Assembly: GCF_002575655.3 (NCBI RefSeq)
Contig: NC_053036.3
Coordinates: forward strand, 195,828,788 to 195,892,787
DNA: 64,000 nt
DNA from: Aegilops tauschii subsp. strangulata
Taxonomy: Eukaryota > Streptophyta > Magnoliopsida > Poales > Poaceae
Reading direction: 5' to 3'
Shown: piece after piece, positions 43,776 through 54,663 of the stretch
How the letters are laid out: each line of letters starts with the position of its first letter
Numbering within the stretch: the stretch's first letter is position 1
Position numbers and translations under genes: made by a program
Notes under the pieces: model-generated
The model's input: the letters and a program-made list of their open reading frames with translations, nothing else
The model's database searches: none
Told to the model about the DNA's origin: nothing

Positions 43776-45293
43776 TGATGACCCACAAGTATAGGGGACC
43801 TATCATAGTCCTTTCGATAAGTAAGAGTGTCGAACCCAACGAGGAGCAAAAGGAAATGACAAGCGGTTTTCATTAAGGTATTCTCTACAAGCACTGAAAT
43901 TATCGGTAACAAATAGTTTTGTGAAAAGGTAATTTGTAACGCGTAACAAGTAATAAAAGTAAATAAGGTGCAACAAGATGGCCCAATGCTTTTTGTAGCA
44001 AAGGACAAGCCTGGACGAACTCTTATATAAAGGAAAACGCTCCTGAGGACACATGGGAATTAGTGTCAAGCTAGTTTTCATCATGCTCATATGATTCGCG
44101 TTCGTTACTTTGATAATTTGATATGTCGGTGGACCAGTGCTTGGGTACTGCCCTTCCTTGGACAAGCATCCCACTTATGATTAACCCCTATTGCAAGCAT
44201 CCGCAACTACAAAAGAAGTATTAAGGTAAACCGAACCATGGCATGAAACATATGGATCCAAATCAACCCCTTACGAAGCAACGCATAAACTAGGGTTTAA
44301 GCTTCTGTCACTCTAGCAACCCATCATCTACTTATTACTTCTCAATGCCTTCCCCTAGGCCCAAACACTGGTGAAGTGTCATGTAGTCGACGTTCACATA
44401 ACACCACTATAGGAAAGACAACATACATCTCATCAAAATATCAAACGAATACCGAATTCACATGACTACTTATAGCAAGGCTTCTCCCATGTCCTCAGGA
44501 ACAAACGTAACTACTCACAAATCATATTCATGTTCATAATCAGAGGGGTATTAATATGCATAAAGGATCTGAACATATGATCTTCCACCAAATAAACCAA
44601 CTAGCATCAACTACAAGGAGTAATCAACACTACTAGCAACCCACAGGTACCAATCTGAGGTTTTGGGACAAAGATTGGATACAAGAGATGAACTAGGGTT
44701 TGAGAGGAGATGGTGCTAGTGAAGATGTTGATGGAGACTGACCCCCTCCTGATGAGACGATCAATGTGATGACGATGGTGATGATTTCCCCCTCCCGGAG
44801 GGATGTTTCCCCGGCAGAACAGCTCCGCCGGAGCCGTAGATTGGTTTCGCCAGGTTCCGCCTCGTGGCGGCGGTGCTTTGTCCCGAAAGCTTGCTTCTGA
44901 TTTTTTCCAGGGAGAAAGACTTCATATAGCCAAAGATGGGCACCGGAGGCCTGCCAGGGGGCCCACGAGGCAGGGGGCGCGCCCAGGGGGTAGGGCGCAC
45001 CCCCACCCTCATGGATGGTGGGCGGCCCCCTCTGGTACTTTCTTCGCCCAATATTTTTTTTATATTCTTAAACTGACTTCTGTAGAGTTTCAGGACTTTT
45101 GGAGTTGTGCAGAATAGGTCTCTAATATTTGCTCCTTTTCCAGCCTAGAAATCCAGCTACCGGCATTCTCCCTCTTCATGTAAACCTTGTAAAATAAGAA
45201 ATAATAGGCATAAAAATTGTGACATAATGTGTAATAACAGCCCATAAGGCAATAAATATCGATATAAAAGCATGATGCAAAATGGACGTATCA
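43776..45293 (-). repeat. GYP-D 3' LTR, 1518 bp
   Basis: It starts tgatgacccacaagtatag and ends aaaatggacgtatca. On the minus strand the start TGATACGTCCATTTTGCATC is common in Triticeae gypsy families (Sabrina/WHAM/Fatima group). It contains a GC-rich block at 44760-45030. Confidence 0.9.
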
Positions 45294-45311
45294 ACTCCCC
45301 CAAGCTTAGAC
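45294..45311 (-). other. GYP-D polypurine tract
   Basis: The minus strand reads gtctaagcttgggggagt directly before the 3' LTR start. Confidence 0.85.
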
Positions 45312-46870
45312 CTCGCTTGTCCTCAAGCGGAAGCCGATAACGAAAAATATGTCCACATGTTTAGAGATAGAGGTGTCGATAAAATAAAATACGGACATGA
45401 GGGCATCATGATCATTCTTATAACAGCAACATATATATATATTGTCATATGATTTCTTATGATAAAGTAACAATCTATTCACAATGTAAAGTATGAATCA
45501 TAACTTCATTGAAAACTAACAAACTATGATCTCGGTCATTGAAGCAATTGCAATTTATCATAACATCGGAAAGAGTCAATATAACAGCTTTTCAGCAAGT
45601 CCACATACTCAACTATCATTTAGTCTTTCATAATTGCTAACACTCACGCAATACTTTGGGTAAGGAGTTTTAATCGGACACAGGGGAAAATAGGGGCTTA
45701 TAGTGTTGCCTCCCAACCTTTTACCTCAAGGGTAATGTCAGCAATAATAGTTTATGATAACTTACATCCAATTGGATATATATATATATATTAGGATCTT
45801 TCCAACACAATGTGCTTGCCAAAGGATAAAGTGTAAAAAGGAAAGGTGAAGATCACCGCGACTCTTACATAAGGCATAAGACAAAAGTAAAAGATAGGCC
45901 CTTCGCAGAGGGAAGCAGAGGTTGTCATGTGCTTTTATGGTTGGGTGCACAAAATCTTAATGCAAAAGAACGTCACTTTATATTGCCACTTGTGATATGG
46001 ACCTTTATTATGCAGTCCGTCGCTTTTATTGCTTCCATATCACAAGATCGTATAAAGCTTATTTTCTCCACATTAATAAATCATACATATTTAGAGAGCA
46101 ATTTTTATTGCATGCAACAATGACAACTTACTTGAAGGATCTTACTCAATCCATAGGTAGGTATGGTGGACACTCATGGCAAAACTAGGTTTAAGGATAT
46201 TCGGAAGCACAAGTAGTATCTCTACTTGATGCAAAGAATTTGGCTAGCATGAGGGGGAAAGGCAAGCTCAACATGTTGGATGATCCATGACAATATACTT
46301 TATTTCGGATATAAGAAAAGATAACCCATTACGTTGTCTTCCTTGTCCAACATCAACTTTTTAGCATGTCATATTTTAATGAGTGCTCACAATCATAAAA
46401 GATGTTCAAGATAGTGTATTTATATGTGAAAACCTCTCTTTCTTTATCACTTCCTATTAATTGCAATGATGACCAAAAATATGTTTGTCAACTCTCAACA
46501 ATTTTTATTCATCATACTCTTTTATATATGTGAAGTCATTACTCTCCATAAGATCACTATGATCTCTTTAATTATTTTTGTTCTTTCTCTTCTCTTTTAT
46601 TTTTATTCCCCAAGATCATAGCAAGATAACCGAATCCTCGACTCAAAACTAATCTTTATTATATATAGCTCACGGACTCGATTACATAGAAGGATCATAA
46701 AGAAAAACTCAAAACTAAATCATACTAGAACTTTATTATACTAGATCAAGATATTACCAAAAGGATCGAACTAAGAAAAACGGTAAAGATAGAAGTGTGA
46801 TGGTGATACGATACCGGGGCAACTCCCCCAAGCTTGGTAGTTGCCAAGGGGAGTGCCGATACCCATGTGT
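45312..46870 (-). other. GYP-D 3' noncoding region
   Basis: AT-rich sequence between the extra ORF and the polypurine tract. No domain-bearing ORF was seen. It includes a short TA microsatellite (about 45777-45792) and a second polypurine-like block (actcccccaagcttgg, 46822-46837). Confidence 0.7.
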
Positions 46871-47326
46871 TTATGTCTCTTTCTTCGGAGGTGGTGATGT
46901 GATATTCTTTGCGATGATGCCCCTCAGGATACGATTCTCTTCCTCGAGCTTATTGACTTGCTGCTTGAGGTCCATTATTTCCTTACGGAGCTTGCCTGTG
47001 ACGACTAAAGCTCCCTTCAGCCATGGATGTTGCATAGCTGCGGGAGGACAAGTAACACTCTTTTTCATATTTTCATAAGAAAGAAATCTAACATTGGAAG
47101 TTATGACCGAGTTCAGAATAGCTGAGCTCTGTAGTTCCCCCATCGTGAATCCGGCTCGGAAACGAGAAGTAACTTCTTGATCCTCTTCCATGGCATCTAT
47201 CATTTTCAAGTCGGCCTCCATCTCTTCCTCCGTTGATGGCCCAAAGTGGTCAGCATCACTGTTTGCTCCTGGTCCCGGTGTCGGATGAGACACCCGACTC
47301 TCCTCGACTGACTCTTGGGAAGACAT
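46871..47326 (-). CDS. GYP-D extra ORF downstream of integrase, 151 aa
   Basis: This intact frame has the Met at 47326. The N-terminal half is acidic (TEEEMEADLKMIDAMEEDQE). Residues about 110-140 form a leucine-zipper-like coiled coil (LRKEIMDLKQQVNKLEEENR). Just upstream of the Met, the minus strand reads tttctgctgtag followed by attgg, a good 3' splice site (AG at 47339-47338), so it may be translated from a spliced subgenomic RNA. The position after pol is where Athila-like elements carry their so-called env-like ORF. I see no signal peptide or membrane segment, so an envelope role is not supported. It is the only undamaged frame of GYP-D. The function is unknown. Confidence 0.6.
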   Translation of the reverse strand: MSSQESVEESRVSHPTPGPGANSDADHFGPSTEEEMEADLKMIDAMEEDQEVTSRFRAGFTMGELQSSAILNSVITSNVRFLSYENMKKSVTCPPAAMQHPWLKGALVVTGKLRKEIMDLKQQVNKLEEENRILRGIIAKNITSPPPKKET

Positions 47327-47652
47327 CTTGCTCCAATCTACAGCAGAAACAGCTCAAAACAAAAACAGAGGATATTTGCGTGGTACAGTGGTCAAAACCT
47401 TCAGGAGATTATATAATGAAGTTTTACCGACCAAAAGAAGTATCGTGTAAGAAAATGGAGTCCGAAGGATACACGAGGTGCCCACGAGTCAGGGGGGCGC
47501 GCCCAGGGGGTAGGGCGTGCCCTACACCCTCGTGGATGCCTGGTGTCCTCTTCGGACTACTTCTTATTGTCCTATTTTCTTAAATATTCCAAAACAGAGA
47601 AAAATTGCCATTAGAACTGTTTTGGAGTCGGTTTACTTACCGTATCACATAC

Positions 47653-48267
47653 CTATTCCTTTTCGGAGTCTGAAATGTTCTGCAAAGTGTCCCTTATGTA
47701 TTCCTCCGGGGTCACGGTTTCAATAACATTAGTTTCAACATTTATTGGATTACCTGAGATATAATGTTTGATTCTTTGACCGTTCACCACCTTCGGATTT
47801 GTGCCTTCGAAGTTGTTGATTTTTATGGCACCGGAATGATAGACCTGCTCGATAACGTAAGGACCTTCCCATTTAGAAAGGAGTTTTCCTGCAAAAAATC
47901 TTAAACGAGAGTTGTATAGCAAAACATAATCACCTACATTAAACTCACACTTTTGTATCCTTTTGTCATGCCATCTTTTAACTTTTTCTTTAAAAAGTTT
48001 GGCATTCTCATAGGCCTAGGTTCTCCATTCATCAAGTGAGCTAATGTCAAATAGCCTCTTCTCACCGGCAAGTTTGAAATCATAATTGAGCTCTTTAATG
48101 GCCCAATATGCCTTATGTTCTAGTTCGAGAGGTAAATGACATGCTTTTCCATAAACCATTTTATACGGAGACATACCCATAGAATTTTTATATGCAGTTC
48201 TATAGGCCCATAATGCATCATCAAGTTTCTTGGACCAATTCTTTCTAGATCTATTAACAGTCTTTTG
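47653..48267 (-). pseudogene. GYP-D integrase C-terminal region
   Basis: The frame continues from the integrase core after the TAG at 48268. It contains [32 protein letters not shown] and [12 protein letters not shown], conserved after the Athila integrase core, and later VLLYNSRLRFFAGKLLSKW and GPYVIEQVYHSGAI. A second in-frame TAG at 48016-48018 lies in WRT-stop-AYENAKLFK, where relatives have Gln, consistent with CAG to TAG. It ends in an acidic tail at 47653. Confidence 0.85.
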
Positions 48268-48984
48268 CTAAATTAATGTAATCTCTCTATTAGTCAATTC
48301 TACTTGACCACTAGACTGTGGGTGGTATGGAGATGCAATTCTATGATTAACATCATACTTAGCAAGCATTTTATGAAAAGCACCATGAATAAAATGTGAA
48401 CCACCTTCAGTCATTAAATATCTAGGGACTCCAAACCTCGGAAAAGTAACTTCTTTAACCATCTTAGTAGAGGTGTTATGATCAACACTACTAGTTGGAA
48501 TAGCTTCTACCCACTTAGTAACATAATCAACAGCAACTAAAATATGTGTATACCCATTAGAGGAAGGAAACGGTCCCATATAATCAAAGCCCCAAACATC
48601 AAATGGTTCAATAACAAGTGAATAATTCATAGCCATTTCTTGACGTCTACTAATATTACCAATTCTTTGACATTCATCACAAGACAAGACAAACTTACGG
48701 GCATCTTTGAAGAGAGTAGGCCAATAAAAACCGGATTGCAATACCTTATGTGCAGTTCTATCTCCAGCGTGGTGTCCTCCATAAGCCTCGGAGTGACACT
48801 TGCGTAGGATCTGTTCCTGTTCATGCTCAGGTACACAACGTCTAATGACACCATCTACTCCTTCTTTATAAAGGTGTGGGTCATCCCAGAAGTAATGTCT
48901 TAAATCATAGAAAAACTTTTTTTTGCTGGTATGTGAAACTAGGTGGTATAAATTTGGCAACAATGTAATTAGCATAATCAGCAT
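48268..48984 (-). pseudogene. GYP-D integrase zinc-binding and core domains
   Basis: The HHCC module is visible (CHSEAYGGHHAGDRT and SCDECQ). In the core, the first acid is D134 in GFDYMGPF. The second position reads LMTEGGSHF, giving Glu193 where integrases have Asp. The third is E229 in SGQVELTNREI. Asp to Glu at the second position usually abolishes strand transfer in characterised integrases. The frame starts within the end of the RT ORF because of a one-base frameshift in an A8 run (48912-48919) and ends at TAG 48268. Confidence 0.9.
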
Positions 48985-50740
48985 ACCATGGAGCAGTACA
49001 AGAAGTATTTATGACAGCTAATTGTTCATCAGGAAAACTATTATCAATAGGTAGTGGGTCATCATGAACATTCTCTAACCTAGACAAGTTGTCTGCAACG
49101 GGGTTCTCAGCTCCATTTCTATCAATAATATGCAAATAAAATTCTTGTAGCAAGAGAACCCATCTAATAAGTCTAGGTTTAGCATCTTTCTTTTCCATAA
49201 GGTATTTAATAGCAGCATGATCAGTGTGAAAAATTACTTTAGAATCAACAATATAAGGTCTGAACTTATCACGAGAAAATACAACTGCTAAAAATTCTTT
49301 TTCAATAGTAGCATAATTTCTCTGGGCACTGTCTAGAGTTTTACTAGCATATTGGATAACATTTAATTTCTTATCAACTCTTTGTCCTAGAACAGCACCT
49401 ACAACATAATCACTAGCATCACACATAATTTCAAAGGGTAAATTCCAATCAGGTGGCTGAACAATAGGTGCAGAAATCAAGGCTTTCTTAAGTATTTCAA
49501 ATGCTTCTACACAATCATCATCAAAGACAAAAGGAACATCTTTTTGTAAGAGATTAGTCAGAGGCCTAGAAATTTTTGAGAAGTCTTTAATGAACCTCCT
49601 ATAAAAACCGGCATGACCAAGGAAACTTCTTATACCTTTAATGTCCTTAGGACATGACATCTTTTCAATAGCATCAACTTTAGCTTTATCAACTTCAATA
49701 CCTCTTTCAGAAATTTTATGCCCCAAGACAATACCTTCATTAACCATAAAGTGGCACTTCTCCCAATTCAAGACAAGATTAGTTTCTTCACGTCTCTGCA
49801 AAACTCGATCAAGGTTGCTTAAGCAATCATCAAAAGATGTTCCATAAACGGAGAAATCATCCATGAAAACCTCAACAATCTTTTCACAAAAGTCAGAGAA
49901 TATAGCAGTCATGCATCTTTGAAAGGTAGAAGGTGCATTACGTAAACCAGAAGGCATACGTCTATAAGCAAAGGTACCGAAAGGGCAAGTAAAAGTGGTC
50001 TTTTCTTGATCCTCTTTTGACACAGGTATTTGAGAGAAACCAGAATAACCATCTAGAAAGCAAAAATGTGTATGTTTGGATAATCTTTCTAGCATTTGAT
50101 CAATAAAAGGTAAAGGGTAATAATCCTTTTTAGTATCTTTATTTAATTTGCGGAACTCAATTACCATTCTATAACCTGTAACAATTCTTTGTGGGATCAA
50201 TTCATTTTTATCATTAGGAACAACAGTAATACCTCCCTTCTTAGAGACACAATGGACATGACTTACCCACTGACTATCAGCAACAGGATAAATTATACCT
50301 GCCTCCAGAAGCTTTAGTATTTCTTTTCTTACCACTTCTTTCATCTTAGGATTTAACCGTCGTTGGTGATCAACAACCGGTTTAGCGTCTTTCTCCAATT
50401 TTATTTTGTGCTGGCATAGAGTGGGACTAATGCCCTTAAGATCATCAAGAGTATATCCAATAGCAGCACTGTGCTTCTTTAGAGTTTTCAATAATTTCTC
50501 TTCTTCCTGCTCTGAAAGGTTAGCACTAATAATAACATGATATATCTTCTTTTCATCGAGATAAGCATTAAGAGTATCAGGTAATGGTTTAAGCTCAAAC
50601 ACGGGATCACCCTTGGGTGGAGGAGGATCCCCTAGAATTTCAACAGGCAAGTTGTGTTTCAAAATAGGTCCCTGTTTAAAGAATACTTCATCTATTTCCC
50701 TTCTTTCATTCATAAACATATCATTTTCATGGTCTAGCAA
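48905..50740 (-). pseudogene. GYP-D reverse transcriptase and RNase H, 611 aa
   Basis: This is a long open frame. [17 protein letters not shown] (relatives have Asp where E195 stands), [27 protein letters not shown] and catalytic FMDDFSVYG (FMDD at 292-295). The connection continues with [16 protein letters not shown] and [17 protein letters not shown]. RNase [30 protein letters not shown] and [11 protein letters not shown]. It reverse transcribes the element RNA in the cytoplasmic particle. It is separated from protease by a frameshift and stop near 50745 and from integrase by the A8 frameshift near 48915. The motifs match the Athila lineage. Confidence 0.93.
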
Positions 50741-50748
50741 ATATTGTT

Positions 50749-51290
50749 CTAAGGATCATTAGGAGGCATGGCAATAGAAGCAAGACCAATAATTTCATCT
50801 TTACTAGGCAATTCTTTATCATGAGGTTGTCTATGAAATTTAGCAAAATTAAAATCATGAGACATATTCCCTAATCCAATAGTAACAACATCCTTTTTGC
50901 CGTCTATCTTAGCATTAACAGTATTCAAGAAGGGTCTACCAAATATAATGGGAAAAAAGTCATCTTGTGGGGAACCAAGAACAAGAAAATCAGTAGGATA
51001 TTTAACTTTCCCACACAAGACTTCAACATCTCTAACAATCCCAACTGGTGAAATAGTATCTCTATTGGCAAGCTTAATTGTAACATCTATCTCTTCTATC
51101 TCAGTAGGTGCAATATCATGCATAATTTTTTTGTATAAAGAATGAGGTATTGCACTTGCACTAGCACCCATATCACATAAGCCATGATAGCAATGATCTC
51201 CTATTTTAACAGAAATAACAAGCATGCCTACAACAGGTCTATGCTTATTTTTAGTATCGGGTCTAGCAATTCTAGAAGTAAATAACATGC
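50749..51290 (-). pseudogene. GYP-D protease
   Basis: The retropepsin-type active site reads CDMGASASAIP (D80-M-G-A-S in the 220-residue frame); Athila-like proteases have D-x-G-A-S here. It is followed by VEVLCGKVKYPTDFLVL and IIFGRPFLNTVNAKID, the flap and C-terminal GRPFL motifs. The frame is shifted relative to the preceding gag piece near 51285. The dimeric aspartic protease would process the polyprotein. Confidence 0.85.
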
Positions 51291-51684
51291 CCATCAATAT
51301 TATCGACCAAGAGATCTTTAACCGTAGCAATACTAGGTTCAACTTTAATTTGCTCAGAGGGTGTAGGTGTCCTAGCATTACTCTTACGAACCACGGTTGA
51401 AGCTTTAGCATGATCCTTTATTCTAACAGGGAAAGGTGGTTTCTCAATATAAGCGGTAGGAACAATAGGATCAACATTATAAGTGATAGTCTTTTCTTCA
51501 ACTTTAATAGGTTCAACTTTCACTTCAATGGGAGGATGATATTTAAACCACTTCTCCTTAGGGAGATCAAGATGAGTAGCAAATGATTCACAGAAAGAAG
51601 CTACTATCTCAGAGTCAAGTCCATATTTAGTGCTAAATTCACAGAAAACATCAGTATCCAGAAAAGATTTAACACAATCAAACT
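51272..51684 (-). pseudogene. GYP-D gag C-terminal part, truncated by GYP-E
   Basis: The frame carries FDCVKSFLDTDVFCEFSTKYG and then a Lys/Glu/Pro-rich tract (EVKVEPIKVEEK) up to a frameshift near 51280. The open frame extends to 51829, but the first ~48 codons belong to the LTR of GYP-E, so that apparent fusion is an insertion artefact. No zinc knuckle is in this part. Confidence 0.7.
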
Positions 51685-52577
51685 TGTCGGAGTTCTGGGA
51701 ACGGGGGTTCCCAGACTTGCCTGCCTGCAGCCCGCGGCGTGGCTCCACTCGCGGCCCAGTACGGCCCGTCTTCACCAACAAACGCTCGAGACCCTCGCGA
51801 GGGGCCAAGCCTCGTGAGGCGGACGACACAAGACCTCCTCGGGAGCGGCCTCACCAGGCTGGCTCATGAGGGGCGGAGAGATCAAGGCAAGGCAAACCTC
51901 GCGAGGTTCCTACGACGTCAGCCATGATGACCAAGACCAGGCGGGCGGCAGGCGGGCGCTAGCGCGCATAGTGTCCTTGTTTCCTCTTTGGTGCTAAGGA
52001 GGCAAGCGCATGCAAGGAGTACCGAGGCATCAGGCAAAGGTTTCCATATCGGTGCAACGAGACCAAGAACAGCAGGACGGCAGGACGGAGGTCACCGTGG
52101 AGCCCAAGACGGCGTCACCACCAGAGCCTTTGGCAGGCGAAGACCACCTTTAGTCAGGATAGCTTGTACTAGCTTCCCCCCTTCAAATTGGCCGTTGTTG
52201 GCTCCCTTGCCGCTCAATATTTGGGGAGAGGACCAGGGCCTCTATAAATAGGACTAGCCACCACAGTAGGAGACAACTGATTCAGATCATCCTCACACTT
52301 GCCAAGCACAAGAACACCTCGCCTTAGGAGGCTGTTCTTCCCCTTGTACTGTTCATCCTCAGCCCGAGAGGCAATCCACCACACCACACTGGACTAGGGT
52401 ATTACACCACAACGATGGCCCGAACCAATATAAATATCGTGTCTCTTGTGTTGCGAGTTCGTCGAGCTAGGCTTTGAGATTGCGGCGAGGTTGAGGGCGT
52501 GATTAGGTAGGGGGAAATGTTTGTGCGCACCCCAGTGTTCGAACCTCAAGGGTTTTGCCGGAACCCGAAATCCGACA
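51685..52577 (+). repeat. GYP-E 5' LTR, 893 bp
   Basis: It starts tgtcggagttctgggaacg and ends gaacccgaaatccgaca before the primer site. It aligns with 63350-64000. A TATA box, tataaata, lies at 52243-52250, and short tail sequence after it suits R-U5. Confidence 0.93.
52243..52250 (+). promoter_or_regulatory. GYP-E LTR TATA box
   Basis: The motif tataaata in gcctctataaataggac is conserved in the 3' LTR at 63897-63904. Confidence 0.75.
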
Positions 52578-52597
52578 TTTGGCGCGCCAGGTAGGGG
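52578..52597 (+). other. GYP-E primer binding site
   Basis: The sequence tttggcgcgccaggtagggg follows the LTR directly and matches the position and form of Tat-type primer sites. The tRNA was not identified. Confidence 0.7.
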
Positions 52598-52654
52598 TGC
52601 ACCGGAGCTTTCCTTCCGTCGATCCGCGCTTTGCTACCACCGCGCTTCGCCCCC

Positions 52655-53149
52655 ATGGCAGGCGCCGCGCTTCCCGCTCCAACGTGTGATGCAAGTAGTG
52701 GGGCCAGGGGGCTCCGAGCCTTGGCCCCCGCCTTACGACAGGTGTAGTGGCCGCCCAAGTTCAAGCCGGAGATGCCATCGTGCTACGATGGCGCGGCGGA
52801 CCCGGTGGCTTTCCTGCTGGCGTACGAGGAGGCCGTCCTTAAGGCCAGGGGCGACGACAAGGTCATGGCCAACTGGCTTCCCATGGCCCTCACTGGCGTG
52901 CCGCGCGCCTGGCTGCTCAACCCCCCCGGATCCACGGTGGCATCCTGGGAGGAGTTACGCGGCCTCTTCTCTGTGCGCTTCGCGGCACCGGCGCCCCATG
53001 CGGTCGCGGCCCTCCTCGGCGGCTCACAGGCGCCCTCCTCGGACCGTCAGGCAAAGACGTTCTTTCACCAGATCAGCACCGCTTCCGCGCGGCAGGGGGC
53101 TCCCCCGGGTTGGGTGGCGCCCAAGGCCGACCTGAGCTTCAATTCGTAA
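52655..53149 (+). pseudogene. GYP-E gag, shortened by deletion
   Basis: The Met at 52655 opens a frame with an in-frame TAG at 52745. From 52772 it encodes a Retrotrans_gag-like segment: YDGAADPVAFLLAYEEAV, WLPMALTGVPRAWLLN and SWEELRGLFSVRF. Instead of the several hundred residues usual for this lineage, the frame passes within about 40 codons into protease-proximal sequence (ADLSFNS, then TAA), so most of gag including the zinc knuckle is deleted. Confidence 0.75.
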
Positions 53150-53703
53150 GATCACCCCATCGCCACCGTCGGCTCGGGCGTGCTCTCAATGCTCTGCATG
53201 CCCACCATCTGCCATGTAGCCGTCACCAAGACCCTCATCGACAGCGGCGCCGGCCTCAACATGCTCTTGGTGGAGGCCCTCAGCATCCTTCACGTACCAC
53301 TCAAGCGGCTCCGCCCCAGCAAGCCCTTCTCCGGCGTCGAAGGCGGCTCCTCCAGCCCCCGGGGCAGATCCGTCTTCCCGTGACCTGCGGCACCCACGAC
53401 AACTACCGCACCGAGCTGATCGACTTCGATGTCGCCCACATCGGCCTCCCGTACAACGCTATCCTTGGGTACCCGGCTCTAGCTCAGTTCATGGCGGCGA
53501 CCCATCCGGCCTACAACCTCATGAAGATGCCTAGGAGCAAGGACGTCCTCACCATAGTGGGGGATACCAAGGAGGCTCTGGCGGCACTCAAGCTTGCCCT
53601 CAAGACTGCCGCGACAACGCAACCGGCCGATGCGGGCACCTCCGGAGCTAAGGCGGCCGCACCGACCAAGAAGAAGGAGTTGTTCACTCAAGACCGGGCA
53701 TAA
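53150..53703 (+). pseudogene. GYP-E protease
   Basis: The same register continues after the gag stop with the aspartic protease motif TLIDSGAGLNMLLVEAL (DSG at 53240-53248). The frame is then lost near 53350-53370 and resumes in another register with AILGYPALAQFMAATHPAYN, conserved at the end of Tat-type proteases. The C-terminal stretch is Ala/Lys-rich and ends at 53703. Confidence 0.8.
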
Positions 53704-54663
53704 ACCAAGAAGGTGCCGGTCGAGGAAGACGGGTCCTCAGGGGCCACCTTCACCATAGGCACCAACCTCGACCCCGAGCTAGAGGAGGCACTGGTGAAGT
53801 TCTTGCGCGCAAACAAGGAAGTATTCTCCTGGGAGCCCTATTAGCTGGTAGGGGTCCCAAGAGGAGTGATTGAGCATCACTTGAAGGTGTGCCCCAACGT
53901 ACGCCCTGTGAAGCAGAGGGCGCGACGGCAGTCCAAGAAACCCGCAAGCTGGAGGCAGCAGGCGTCATTCGCGAGGTCCGGTACCCTGAATGGTTGGCAA
54001 ACCCCCTCGTTGTGCCCAAGAAAGGCGGAAAGGAGCGCGTGTGTGTCGACTTCACCAACCTCAACAAGGCCTGCCCCCCAAGATCCGTTCCCGCTTCCAT
54101 GCATCGACCAGATCATCGACTCCACCGCCGAGTGTGACCTGCTGTGCTTCCTGGATGCGTTCTTAGGCTACCACCAGATCAAGAAGGCGGTAGAAGACAT
54201 CGAGAAGACGGCCTTCCTGACCCCGTGCGGGGTATACTGCTACACTTGCATGTCGTTCGGGCTGCGCAACGCGGGCGTGACCTTCCAACGGCTGATGCAC
54301 ATCGCCTTGGGTCAGCAGCTCAGGAGGAACGCTGAAGCCTACGTCGACGACATTGTGGTGAAGTCTCGGGAGGCGAGAACTTTAATTCAGGACCTGGAGG
54401 AGACCTTCGAAAGCCTGCGCTGGGTGGACTTGTGGCTTAACCCAGAGAAATGCGTGTTTGGTGTCCCTTCCGGCAAACTGCTGGGTTTCCTCGTGTCCCA
54501 CAGAGGGATCGAGGCAAACCCAGAGAAGGTCAAGGCAATCGAAGACATGAGTCCACCGCAAACCCTCAAGGAGATGCAGAAGCTCGCTGGTCGCGTGACT
54601 GCGTTGGGGCGTTCCATCTCCAAGCTGGAAGAGCGCACCCTGCCGTTCTTCATGCTGATGTAG
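53704..54663 (+). pseudogene. GYP-E reverse transcriptase
   Basis: RT motifs are spread over two frames. KLEAAGVIREVRYPEW, NPLVVPKKGGKERVCVDF and TNLNKACP are read in the 53889 frame. DLLCFLDAFLGYHQI, CMSFGLRNAGVTFQRLM and catalytic YVDDIVVKS are read in the 53866 frame. Frameshifts lie near 53930 and 54075. The thumb/connection follows (NPEKCVFGVPSGKLLGF, MQKLAGRVTALGRSISK). It ends at TAG 54661-54663, directly before KKGPFEWTPEAD of the next frame. The second catalytic motif is intact. Confidence 0.9.

Larger units (their letters stand above)
43776..51684 (-). mobile_element. GYP-D: Athila-like Ty3/gypsy element, 5' part outside window
   Basis: The minus-strand element has a 3' LTR (43776-45293), polypurine tract, an extra ORF, integrase, RNase H, RT, protease and part of gag, in that order from left to right. 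RT and protease motifs ([17 protein letters not shown]) fit the Athila lineage. It inserted into the CACTA-2 array after cgtgg, one copy of the expected TSD. At 51684 its gag is interrupted by GYP-E, so the rest of gag, primer site and 5' LTR should lie beyond base 64000. Coding is broken by at least two frameshifts and two stops. Confidence 0.92.

Noticed and set aside
46871..47326. Envelope protein for the GYP-D extra ORF
   Set aside because: The position fits the env-like slot of Athila elements, but no signal peptide, membrane segment or glycosylation-rich ectodomain is visible.
51685..51829. Apparent N-terminal extension of the GYP-D gag frame
   Set aside because: These codons are read antisense through the GYP-E LTR; the fusion is created by the insertion.
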